Positions 35,311-46,146 of a DNA stretch of 64,000 nucleotides are shown piece after piece. A model generated the notes under the pieces. That model did no database searches, was not told where the DNA came from, and saw only the letters and a program-made list of their open reading frames with translations. The position numbers were made by a program, and so were the translations under genes. The stretch is from Mucidula mucida (taxonomy: Eukaryota; Basidiomycota; Agaricomycetes; Agaricales; Physalacriaceae): the NCBI GenBank assembly GCA_015501055.1, contig JADNYV010000001.1, positions 1,922,001 to 1,986,000 on the forward strand, read 5' to 3'. Every line of letters starts with the position of its first letter. Positions within the stretch are counted from its first letter, which is position 1.

Positions 35311-37349
35311 ATGACAGTCATCGTCAAGGCCGAAAGATTTAGAGACTCCATGACGAACGGAATGAGGAGGAGTCGCATGTCCTTCAAAACCTCTGCGAAA
35401 CGTAGGAGCTGCCTGCTATTTTGACGTTGAGGAACGCTCACTTGCGCCAGCTACTTTCCAATGGATACGGGGCGAGCTTATCGGCAAGGGCAGTTACGGA
35501 CGCGTGTATCTGGCGCTTAATGCAACGACTGGAGACGTCATGGCTGTTAAACAGGTGGAATTACCGCACAAGGCGACAGAGGCGACAAAGCAGCAGCGAG
35601 AGGTCGCGGCAGCTCTTGCGCTCGAAGGAGCGATGCTACACACTCTGGACCATCCTCATATTGTACGCTTCCTTGGGTACGAGGAGAATACGGATTCCCT
35701 TAGCATGTGAGTGCTTATCATCCACTAGAGACGCGTATTGATTCATCGTAGATTTCTTGAGTACGTTCCTGGTGGCACGATCGAGAGTTGTCTTCGACAA
35801 CATGGTCCATTCAGTGAAGGCCTCACCAAGTCATTCACCAGCCAAATGCTACAAGGACTCGAATACCTTCACTGCCGGGGCATTATACATAGGGTGAGTC
35901 CCACCTCCACCCCAGCTGTCAAACCTAATCCATTCTATCCTTAGGACCTCAAATCTGCGAATATTCTGGTTGAACAGAATGGTATATGCAAGATATCCGA
36001 TTTTGGTGTCTCGAAACGAGCGGATGAGCTGGATGCACGGGCTCATACCGGCATGAGGGGTACCATATATTGGATGGCGCCAGAAGTTGTTGATCCACAG
36101 AAGAGCGGGTATGATTCCAAGGTCGACATTTGGAGTATAGGGTGCATGGCGATTGAGATGTGGTCGGGTGTGAGGCCCTGGTTTGGGGAGGAGGTTGTAG
36201 CAGTGATGCTGAAGGTACATCAGCTTTATAGAAATCGCGACGTGTCTGACTGATCTCCACGAAAGCTCTATCAACACAAGACGCCTCCGCCTGTCCCTGC
36301 GCATGTGCGACTATCCACGGACGCGTCTGACTTTAGAGATTGCTGTTTTTCCAAGTCAGTACAGCTCTTCAGCTTCATTTCGTTTCACCAACTAGAACAT
36401 CTTTCTTTCTAGGAACCCTTCAGAACGTCTTTCTGCCTCGGAACTGTTACAACATCGCTACCTTCTCCCAGACGACAACTGGACTTTTACGCAGAGTGAG
36501 ATCCAAGCGACGTCGGCGTCTCAGGTGAGCCATGGATCTCCGCCAAGAAACACAGAGAAAGCACTGCCTGGTGTGCCCCCTACCGCAAACGGACGACGTC
36601 GCAGCGTGCAGCGGAGTATCCGGAGACCCTCCATCTCAGTTCCTCCCCCGGTAGACCGTGGTGGGCAGCGGCCCGTCCTGCACAAGATCGAATCCGTCGA
36701 TTGCCTCTCCCAACAAGCGACCCTCCTCCCCGGTCCTCCCATAGTCTTCATCACACCCCCAGGCAGCCCCACTTCAGCGGACACCAACATGACATACCGC
36801 ACTGAAGGCGTTTTCAACTGGGCTGCGACAATGACATCGGCGTCCTCCTCGCGCGCCACGGGCTCACAACGGAGGAGAAACTTTTACGTCGTCAATCCCG
36901 ACATCGAATCGGATCCCGAGGACACGCGACGCGGTCGGATAGGCTATGAGAGTCCTCCGCTACTGCCACCCAATCCTCCTCCTCCTGCCTCGTCTACTCT
37001 CCTCCCATCAAACTATCACGCATCCACCCCCCTCCGCAAACGAAGCGACATGGTCTACTCAGCAAACAGAGAGCGAGTTGGGACAGGTTGGCAGAGGCCG
37101 CCTGACGCAGACTCTCCATGGCATCGTCCAGACCTCCGCGACGTATACGAACATCTCGAGGAGTTTTTCCCTGAACATGATATCGATAAACCGGTCGTTA
37201 AGACGTCTTCTGATAGTGTTTCTCCTTTCAAGAGTCGACACGCACGAAGATCCATCAGAATGGTTGCTCAAGAGCAAATGCATCGAAATCTTTCCAGACG
37301 CGGGACGCGGCTGTGGGGAGGCCGGATAGAGGAAGTTATCATACATTAA
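35311..37349 (+). CDS. BCK1-like kinase with permuted domain order
   Basis: Six exons (35311-35401, 35451-35706, 35752-35893, 35945-36214, 36266-36354, 36413-37349), 594 aa. The kinase domain is N-terminal (about 33-310): [63 protein letters not shown]. Its four internal intron positions equal those of BCK1 (386-4838). A proline/serine-rich linker follows. Then comes the module that in BCK1 lies just before the kinase: [20 protein letters not shown] near residue 526, [11 protein letters not shown] and [11 protein letters not shown] at the extreme C-terminus. The RA-like domain is absent. All catalytic motifs are intact, so it should be active. The in-frame TGA right before the ATG at 35311 fixes the longest start; ATGs at 35350 and 35362 are alternatives. 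Confidence 0.85.
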
Positions 37350-37529
37350 TTTTGGACCATTGCCGTTCTATATTTTACTCATTCTATTATTGTATGATAG
37401 CCATATAGCCCTTGCTTGAATTGATGACATTGGATGGATAATGTCTTACAAGAGTGATGCCGCACAACAAAATGTAGATAACATACAGCAGGAGAGATTG
37501 AATCGTCAAAGAGCAGGCGAGCAGTAACA

Positions 37530-39609
37530 TTAGAAATGTTCCTGCAGTGGTGCGGTTTGAGCTCAGATACAAGTTCGCGTAAATATAAACATACCTTCGC
37601 AAAAGTGAAGTTAACAGCCGAACTGCTGTGTTGAGTAGTAGCCTCCTTGATTGCTGATGCAAGAGCGCCAGGCCCGCAAAAGTATGTCTAGACCAGTCAT
37701 TAGACACAAGCCATCGAACATGCACAGAGCTCCTACCGCAACTTTGGTCTTCAGTTGAGACTTGGAACCGGGGATGTACTGTCCCGTCTCAATAGCCTGC
37801 TTCATCTGCCCGAAGATAGTCATCCAGTCGGGGCGACCGAACATGGTACGAGTCCTCAAAAGCGTTAAGGGATCATACGCTGCACCAGCATCGTTAACGG
37901 CGATATTCCACAACATGTCTTCACCAATCTTCTGCGTCAAATAAATGTTGATGCGGAGGAAGTTCGCTACGAAGAGACGTCAGTAAATTTCGACAGCACA
38001 CTCGATGAAAAACTAACGATCGGCTTGAGCAGCCTCGACCTCTTGCAATAGACTTTGGAACCAACCAAACGAAGGAGCATCACGGCACACCCAAAAGAAC
38101 TCAACTCGGCGAAGTGTGCCCAAGTTGCCTTTGCGTTGGCGGTACCATATGTGCTTGAGAATGGAGGCAAAGGGAGTGACACCTGAAGCAAAATCAGGCA
38201 AACTAACGATGAATGGCGCAAAACATCGTACCAATACCAGCTCCAATCAAAACCGCGACTTCAGCTCCAAAGACATCTTCAGCAGGAGCACCGTAGGGAC
38301 CATCAAGCCTGACCGCTGGAAGAGAGCTTGATCCGTCAAGTTCAACATAATCACCACGTGTTGCCTGCCCAAATTTCTCGTCCTTCTCCGAACCCTTCAT
38401 TGCTGCCGATGTCATAGCAGCAACAACAGACGGACCAACACCTAGACGATCACCGAGGCCTTTCGTCCAGTCACCGACTTGACGGATATGGATAGAAACG
38501 TAAGGATCCTCCGGCGCAGAAGTGATTGTGAACTGATCACATCAAGCATTAACGATGGGAGATACTGGTCCGAAACTTGGACTTACGGGGTGCCACTGGA
38601 AACGCGATATCTCGGGACCTGGATAAACAACCACTGACCAGCGGTGTATTTGAAGCTGGGCTTGATAATCCTCAACTCCATAGCACCTTGAATGATGATC
38701 AGTTAGAAGATTACACACACAAAGGACAAATTTGCATACCACTGGGATGAACGAGCACTTTCGACAAGCGAGTGGCTCGTCGGGCACGGTATTCACGATA
38801 CACACGCTCCCGAAGTAGATAATAGCGGGCCATATGATGAATCTCCAACTCAAGTAACCCAAACAATGCTCAGTCGTGTAGAATGGGAACGTGGAGATGT
38901 AGGCGGGTTCAACGGTATCACGTACGAAACATCCGGTGGCGTGAGTGAACAGACCAAGCATGAAAAAGAAGGCCAAGTGATGTGTGTACCAAAATGCCTC
39001 AAAGCACTGGTTGCGAATCTTCCTGTGGGCGGTCGCGTACATGAGAACCATGATGAGGAGCATGAAATGGCCAGTGATTCCTCCAGGCTGCTTGTAGTGG
39101 ATATCTAGGGCAGTCTCCTTTCGGACCTCTGAGGCAACGATCAGACCGCAACCAACACTATATATAAAATAGGGACTGACGGGTGCGCTCGACGTTGATG
39201 AAGTTGACATAGTGCGCCGTTGTGTGCACGGCTGACCAGAAAGCCATTGAATATGCGACTTGACGATGGAACCAGATATTCTCATCGGCCGGGAAAAGCC
39301 AGGTGAGTTTCGGACGGATAACTCGGATGACGTTGCGCAGCATTGGGAGGAGGATGAGGCCACCGTCGTAGCAAGTACAAGCCCAGCGCCACGAGAAACC
39401 CAGACGGAGTAGGTCAATTTGTTGAGCGGGGCTAGCTTCGGGTTGATAGCCTGTGGGGGGGTTAGGAGGGCTCACAGGTCGAGAGCAAGCTGACGCACCT
39501 GGCTGTGCCAGCCATAGCCAAAGAGGAAGAGATGTGTGCCGTAGAAAAAGACGTTGAATGCCAGGCGCTTTGCGCTGAGGAACTCGCGATGAAACCAGGA
39601 TTCACCCAT
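37530..39609 (-). CDS. NOXA: NADPH oxidase catalytic subunit NoxA (three frame breaks)
   Basis: Nine exons (39609-39499, 39450-39181, 39128-38740, 38686-38587, 38532-38232, 38182-38018, 37966-37737, 37687-37595, 37541-37530); 557 aa if three missing bases are allowed, the usual length of fungal NoxA. Heme-ligand helices are clear (VHTTAHYVNFINVE, GITGHFMLLIM, WYTHHLAFFFMLGLFTHATG). The FAD motif HPFTITSAPEDPYVSIHIR spans an intron. NADPH motifs are LDGPYGAPAEDVFG, LIGAGIGVTPFASILKH and YFCGPGALASAI; the end FAKEHF is typical. The enzyme makes superoxide for hyphal and fruiting-body development. Losses near 39371, 38810 (CCC) and 38615 (GGG) break the frame; the last two are in homopolymers. 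Confidence 0.87.
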
Positions 39610-40042
39610 GACGATGAAAGATAGCCTGCAAAAAGAAAGAACGGGTCCGGTCCCAGCCAGACGGCGATGAAGATGAAGGAAAGACGAAGAGGTCTTGATT
39701 GAGGAAGAAAGGAGCGTAGCCAGACACGGTTCGAGGAAGAAAGGGAACAGCAATAAAAGGTGAGAACAAGGTGGCTGCCAAGGCAATTGCCGTGATTTTA
39801 TCGGCGTGACTTTCTCGGAGGACCCTTTCGGGCATCCCGCATCAGACAGATGCATTGATGAACTGCCAATCGGTGCGGCGCCAGCCCAGTGCCGTGGATT
39901 CGGTTACTGTTGAAGATATAGACGGATGTGCAACACGGGGGATTACACTCTACGAGGTGCTTGCCCTATCATTAATGACTGTGGCCAGATGTATCTAACA
40001 ATCCATTCCTGGCAATTCTACATGTAATCAAGAGCGAAATCA

Positions 40043-40867
40043 CTACTCTTCGTATCGGTATGCGACCATGGCCTCAATCCTATGCACATCTGTGCTGAAA
40101 TTGCGCATTTTCACTTGTTGGCTTTTGCTCGCCTCGATAGACAAAGGATCCGCGTCATTCCATTCTCCCGCAGGGACTTCGGCAGAGTCGTTTGTGTATG
40201 CCAAGATGTTAAACACTGTTGGCTCGTGTATCACAGGGAGATAGGTCACCATCGAAATGATCTGCTTCAAGATGGCGCGGATTTCCGACTGTATCTCAGC
40301 TTCTGGTTTCGCCGTGCTGGGCCTGGCGTGATGGGGATTAGCCAGAGTGTAGCAGATTCCCGACGGACATACTTGGACTCATCCTGAGGGGGAAGAAGCT
40401 TGATATCAAACACCCATCGCTCAAGCGGGGTTCGTGTGTCCTTTGAGATAATAGCGAGGACGAGCTGGGTGACAGAGCCAGTGAGAAGCCATTCTGGAGG
40501 GACGATTTAGTCGACATTCTAGACCGCAAGTCTCGCCCGCCTACTTTCGACTTGGTCCAGGATTCTGGATACATGATGGTAAATGCTCATAACCAAGGGG
40601 ATGAATGAAAGACGCGTACCTTTTCAAGTAGTTTTCAAGTGCAAGATTCTGAGTAACAAGGACAGTTTGTCCGTACTTTTTGACCATGTGGAAATCATCA
40701 GATGGATACACTTCGCGTTGGAACAGGATCCTTTGGCAGTATCAGTGGTGTTGAGTACAAGCAATGTGAAGAGCGCACGTGTTGACGGCGTATCTGAAGA
40801 ATTCAGTGACCAGGGTGGTAGAGCCCTTGAGGGTGATGGCCTGGCGATTGGCTTGCTTTGCAGACAT
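40043..40867 (-). CDS. MAD2: Spindle assembly checkpoint protein MAD2
   Basis: Five exons (40867-40779, 40730-40620, 40564-40545, 40493-40373, 40322-40043), 206 aa, exactly the family length. The HORMA domain covers all of it: ITLKGSTTLVTEFFRYAVNT, ILFQREVYPSDDFHMVKKYG, WLLTGSVTQLVLAIISK, ERWVFDIKL. The safety-belt C-terminus is QQVKMRNFSTDVHRIEAMVA followed by YRYEE. Mad2 binds Mad1 and Cdc20 to block anaphase onset. It is divergent from TAF5 with 125 bp between start codons. Confidence 0.92.
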
Positions 40868-40992
40868 TGTATGTTGTTGAGAGTGCAAGGTCAGGAAGCA
40901 ATTCCAACACGCGCCTCTTAGGCGTGGTCAGTCACATGATAGCACCGACCCTGAATCAGCGCTTGTTCTCAGCGTTCGCCATCGTCGACACT
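40868..40992. promoter_or_regulatory. 125-bp bidirectional promoter MAD2 / TAF5
   Basis: The start codons of MAD2 (minus) and TAF5 (plus) are separated by only 125 bp, which therefore contains both 5' UTRs and promoters. No TATA box is obvious. Confidence 0.5.
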
Positions 40993-43723
40993 ATGTCGTC
41001 TGTAAATACGCCCCCAGCGTCTGGATCTCCTTCGACACCTTCTGCGGAAAAGCAGCCCGCGGAAAACATGTCTAAAGCCGAACTAGACACCTCAATAATC
41101 GAGTATCTTCGCGCAAGAGGATACCACGACGTCGCCGACGCTTTTGACACTAGTCTGCGGGATGAGAAAGGAAAGAAATCAGTGGTGGACACAGAGGCTC
41201 TTCGTAAAGCTCTGGAACCACGACTTAAGGAATCCGCCAACCTTCTCAATGAACTCACGACAATGACGAGTCCGGCGAACTTGCAGAACTTGCTGTTGAA
41301 TTTAGGGTCTGGGCTAGACGATATCCTATCAACAGATCCATCCGACAGGCATGAGGGATTCAAGGAGTTAGAGTCATGGGTGGAAGGCTCGTTGGACATG
41401 TATCGCGTACGTGCTGAATTGGCGAAGAATGAGCCAACTCATGTCTCCTGCAGCCCGAATTCCGACCCATCTTATTCCCAATTTTCTGCCATTTCTATCT
41501 TGATCTCATCCAGCGTGGATTCAAAGATGCCGGTATATGTGTTTTGGAAATACTGCAATGACTGACTAACCGAAATGCATTAGCCATTGTGTTCTATAAC
41601 ACGTTCTCATCATCACTCTCCACGTCCCACTTCGCTGTCTTACATCATCTATCGACACTTCTACTACCCGCACACGTTCAAAATGACGAACACGCGCAAC
41701 GCTTTCGTGACGAAAAGTACATCATTCGGATGAGTCGCTCTGGATTTGGACTGTTGATTGGCTGGTTAACAGAAGGTGTGGGAGGAGAAGCAACGGGCGC
41801 TGGAGAAGGCTTCCAAGGCGAAAAAGGTAAACGAGGACGCGCAGCTGTGATGCGAGTGGTCAACAACCACCTTCGCTTCGATGGTAAATTCGACCGTACA
41901 ACCTCCGAATGCAATATTCACACAATATACAGTTACTTCTTCCAATCCCACATCAGTCGCTCCAAATACCTGGGAAGAGTCCACTGGTTTACTCTCCTCC
42001 CTTATACCTCAGACCAACGGTGCTACGAAAAAGATGATTGACCCCCACGTTTTCAACTCATCGAAAGGTGATTTGAAGTTAGGACCCGCCCACTGTCGGA
42101 GGAGCTTCGAGCAGAGGCTGAACGAACCTTGCGCGAGCACGCTATGCTTGACAGGGATCCTGCAGCCCAACAGTTTGACGTGCAGTTCACAAGACCCCAA
42201 GTTCCACCGGGTGTTATAACTCCAGCTGAAAGCGACCTTCCTCCACATCCAGCCACTTTTAAGACGGCCGATGTAGAGCGTGAGGTTTCCTCTGTTAAGG
42301 ACGCCCGCAAGCGCATACGGCTGGACCCTTCAGTTCTTGCGAACGTCGACCTTGGCTCACCACAAGCAAATACATTGCGCGCGCGAGCTCTACCGAGTGT
42401 CTGTGCTTACACGCTACACAATGTTCCTGAAGGGTAAGCCTCGTACTTGTCCACACTCGTGTTTTACTTACCACTTAGTAGAGCACCATGTATGACCTTC
42501 TCTCAAGATACCTCTTTGATGGCGGCGGGATTCGCTGAAAGCTACATCAAACTCTGGAGTCTCAAGGGTGAAAAGTTACGGGAATGCGCAGCGATTTCCA
42601 GTCCAGTGCCATTAAAGATCGTCAGTCGGGTTTTCTGGGCGCGTCATCTCGCATTCTTACTCCTTACTAGCTGCATCTTTGAGGAAAGCCAAAGAGAAAA
42701 AAGGTTCTACAACTCGTAAACTCATTGGACATAGCGGGCCTGTCTATTCTGTTGCCTTTGATCCATGTAGTGGCTCTGCGGCACCTCCAAATATCTTCTT
42801 TCGCTCGCAGATGCTACACACGGCTGTGGTCAATGGATACCCTGACAAATGTTGTGGCGTTCCGTGGACATGAGAATCCTGTGTGGGATGTTAAATGGAG
42901 TCCCTTGGGCATTTACTTTGCGACAGCCAGTCGCGATCGAACGGCGCGGCTTTGGTCGACGGATCGAACATCGTGCTTGAGGATATATGCCGGACACCTC
43001 AGTGATGTTGACGTACGTTGATAACTTTCATCATGATGCCTGCTCAGCATACGCTTAGTGTCTCCAATTCCACCCAACTCGTTATATCTTGCGACCGGCT
43101 CCAGCGACTGGACCGCTCGATTATGGGATGTACAAAGAGGCTCGTGTGTACGGGTGTTCATTGGACAACAAGGCGCGGTCACCTCTATGGCCATTAGTCC
43201 AGACGGCCGTTATCTCGCAACTGGCGGTATGTAATTGCGAGTCGAAAAATGCTACGCTGATCGGGCTTCCAGGGGAGGATCTTGCGGTCAACTTGTGGGA
43301 CATTGGATCTGGGAAGCGTATCAAAAAGATGACGGGGCATACGGGCTCCATATACTCCCTTGCATTTAGCGCCGAGTCATCCTTGTTGGTCAGCGGGGGC
43401 GCAGACTGGACTGTACGGTGTTGGGATATCAAAAGTGCTGGCGGACTGCCTACGAAGCCGAAAGAGAATGGAGTCACGACACCGTATACCCCTCTGGGCA
43501 TGGCTAATAATGAGCCTGTCGTGAAATCTTCGAGTGACGAGGAATCCATTGAGACGTGAGTGACTCATTTACCGTCAAGGCGGCGGGCGTTTCTGATCTT
43601 TCTACCAGAACCGACCTTGTGGCTACGTTCCCGACGAAACGAACGCCTATCACCAATGTGCAGTTTACCCAGAGGAATCTTTGCCTTGTCGGTGGAAATT
43701 TCTTGTCACCTGAGATCAGATAG
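40993..43723 (+). CDS. TAF5: TFIID subunit TAF5 (five frame breaks)
   Basis: Nine exons (40993-41406, 41454-41532, 41584-41883, 41933-42433, 42482-42620, 42671-43012, 43059-43226, 43273-43555, 43609-43723); 781 aa if five single missing bases are allowed. A LisH-like helix (LDTSIIEYLRARGYHDVADA) starts the protein. The TAF5 NTD2 domain follows (YRPEFRPILFPIFCHFYLDL, RFRDEKYIIRMSRSGF). A WD40 propeller ends it (GHSGPVYSVAFDP, GHENPVWDVKWSPLGIYFAT, DRTARLWS, EDLAVNLWDIGSG, GHTGSIYSLAF, GGADWTVRCWDI). TAF5 scaffolds TFIID and SAGA. Losses are inferred near 42090 (CCC), 42581 (GGG), 42790 (AAA), 42817 and 43073 (CCC). Confidence 0.88.
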
Positions 43724-43847
43724 TATAAATAACTGTTGAGTGCTCGTATTATTATCTACTTTGCCAAGTATCCCTTCAGACTAAATCCTGCACTTCGCCG
43801 CATATTCCAGTATACTCTCTAAATCCATCTTGTGAGATAACATATAC

Positions 43848-44550
43848 TCAGGAAGTCTCTAAGCGCTGTTCACTCTTGGATGTAACAAGTCGTTTGATAC
43901 TTTTTACCATGACAGGAGGGAGACCGACATCGTCGTCGCTGTCTCCCATGGCGGCGGGGAAACCAGCGGCCTTGTCGCTGTCTTTCATAGCGGTGGGGAG
44001 ACCAGCGTCCTCATCGCTATCTTCTATGGCAGTGTCATCGCCATCGCTTACTGTGTATTCAGCGAATGAAGGCTGGGAACTGTCTTGGTCGTCGTATTGT
44101 ATTCGGAGTCGGCATCGTATTGCTTTATGTCGTGGGTTGAGTTGCAGTGACGGAGACTGATGGGTTGCTACCATGTTGTTTCGCCTCTCGACCTCCCTAT
44201 CGCTTCTTCCTCTTCCACTCGGTTGCATGCACTTTCCTGACTCCATGTCGGGCGCCTCTGCGTTAATGGCTGCCTCTGGCTGAGGTCAACGGGTGTTGAC
44301 GAGCGTCTCCTCTGATGATGCGGGAAACGCTGGGGAGATTGGCTAAGCTTTTCCTGACTCGGCTGCTCTGGCGGTAGCTTTCGATGTCGTCGGGTGTTGA
44401 TGGGCGGCTCCTCTGATGGGGAGGGAAAGGCAGGGGAGATTGGCTAAGCTGGCTATGCTTTGCTGGAGACTGGCTGTTTGATGGTAGAAAGAGAGGAGAA
44501 TGTTGTCTCTTCGGTGGAGTGAAAGTTTGTGAAAACGATGTCGAAGACAT
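43848..44550 (-). CDS. Unknown low-complexity protein with internal repeats
   Basis: Two reverse ORFs, 44550-44263 (MSSTSFSQTFTPPKRQHSPL...) and 44246-43848 (MESGKCMQPSGRGRSD...), abut in different frames. No clear intron joins them; a one-base change or an unseen splice would. The first is Ser/Pro-rich. The second carries three near-copies of a 13-residue unit of the form xDSDxxxGxPxxM. I do not recognise the family. It may be one gene, two short genes, or not protein-coding. Confidence 0.35.
43919..44035. repeat. Three tandem 39-bp units
   Basis: Units at about 43919-43957, 43958-43996 and 43997-44035 share the frame-preserving pattern (GGG/A AGACCAGC... TCGCTGTCT ... CATGGCGG). Because the unit is a multiple of three, it reads as a 13-residue repeat on the reverse strand. 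Confidence 0.7.
44290..44450. repeat. Pair of imperfect 60-bp direct repeats
   Basis: Copy 1 (about 44290-44349) and copy 2 (about 44391-44450) share GGGTGTTGA, CTCCTCTGATG and GGGGAGATTGGCTAAGCT. They are 101 bp apart and lie inside the reverse Ser/Pro-rich ORF. Confidence 0.65.
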
Positions 44551-44930
44551 AGCGGGGGAGGCGTAAGTGTTGTACTGAGAACGCGCTCTTAAATATCAAG
44601 TCAATCCTTTATCCTTTGATGTTCTACTACATTTGGGCCTCTATCACAAAGATCCTTTGAAGATCGCGGTGGGGCCCGATCCAGTGGCTGAGCTTGCTTG
44701 CCTGAGGCGCGAGTGCTAAATAGGACCGAGTTCACGTGACGGCTACTTCGCGCCATCGCCTGCTTAAGGTCTTGTCCTCAACTACTCACCAGCACAAAGG
44801 CTGCATCGGACGTTTGATCCTGCAACGTGCTCCCCGTCTCCATTTCTGTTGACTGCAGCGTAGGTACTGTGTCGCGTCGCCCTCGTCCCGCTCAACGGCT
44901 CAATCTCTGCTCGCCAGACCTATCGGAACG

Positions 44931-45764
44931 ATGGATAGCATGGACGTAGACGCTGTCATGGACAGCTTGTCCACAGCAGCATCCGAGATAACAGAATTTT
45001 CATCTACACCAACACTCGACGCTGGTATGCAAAGTACGTCGCCTCGCCGCTATGCCACCGTGGAAACTGACATCTGCGTCATCCTCAGCGCCGCCCTTGC
45101 CCCGCGAAAACTTTCGCGACATCCAAGTCAAAGTCCACATTCGCCGGCCAGACAGGGACTCTTGGGTATACCTCGGTAGAGCTATGGTCTCTCAAGAAAT
45201 CGTCGGGCATTCGTCTCGAATAGGTGTGTGCTGTTCCATCTTCTCGTATTACCTTCTTAAACCGCCTGCACTAGTCATTCGAAACGTGGCCTCGAATAAA
45301 ATTCTCACATCTTTTGGAGAGGTGCGAATCTAGCACCCGTGGCGCCACAAGAATTGACACGGTTATTGTCATTAGGGTACCGATCTGCAAGCAGAACGCA
45401 GAGGCAACTTTGTTGTCATTTCGTGCGTGGAGGGTAATAGGGTGGTTTCCTGGTCCTTGAACGTGAGTCCCGAATACCATTTGCTTCTAGTTCACTAATT
45501 GGGTACGTCCTCTAGGCATTGAATAATTCGGATACGCTTCGGTTGATTGCGAGCATCGAACTAGCTTGTTATAAGAGTAAACAAGCCTTGACGGATCCTC
45601 GATTGCACAACAAGGGAAGACGTAGGATTGAACGTATTATCAAGGACGACCGACGCAAACGCCATCGCCGACGAAAGGATCAAGAGGCTCTTGTCGACGC
45701 CTTCTCCAAGCAGAGTCTAGGTGCCGGAGCAATGGCTACTGATATAGATAGTCCTGTGCCGTAA
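44931..45764 (+). CDS. Conserved-looking fungal protein of unknown function
   Basis: Five exons (44931-45024, 45089-45223, 45275-45321, 45376-45462, 45516-45764) encode 203 aa with fully consistent phases. After an acidic Ser/Thr-rich start (MDSMDVDAVMDSLSTAA) comes a compact beta-rich stretch: FRDIQVKVHIRRPDRDSWVY, VIRNVASNKILTSFGE, GNFVVISCVEGNRVVSWSLN. A helix (NNSDTLRLIASIELACYKSK) leads to a strongly basic end (RRKRHRRRKDQE preceded by RRIERIIKDD). The basic tail suggests a nuclear protein or nucleic-acid binding; no known domain is recognised. The tight splice structure and charged composition support a real gene. Confidence 0.65.
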
Positions 45765-46146
45765 AGCACACCATTGTCTTCCATGTCTGATAATCCTGCT
45801 GCCCTGGACAAGCTGTACCGCTACTACTCATCCATAAATTACCCTCTATGAAGTCGCATTTGTATTTAACTTACATATACTCTCTCTTTCTCATTCTTTT
45901 CAAGTTCTCGTAGTGTGTACCCCGTATTTGGAATCCAGTATGAATCTCTTGTGGACTTGCTTACCTCTCACACCATGTCACAACAGCTTCACGCACGAAA
46001 TGCAAACAGTTACCACGCAGCGACTAATAGTACAGCAGAGGTGCACTAAACAGTACACATTGAGTAAACGCGGAGGTTGTATGAGTATGTATGGAGCGAT
46101 AACAGATAAATAGAAATACTGATACAATATCCACAAGCGAAGAAGG

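Noticed and set aside
42769..42814. A 46-nt intron in the TAF5 WD40 region instead of two missing bases
   Set aside because: It would delete a propeller strand (YLLSLADA) and still leave a frame error.
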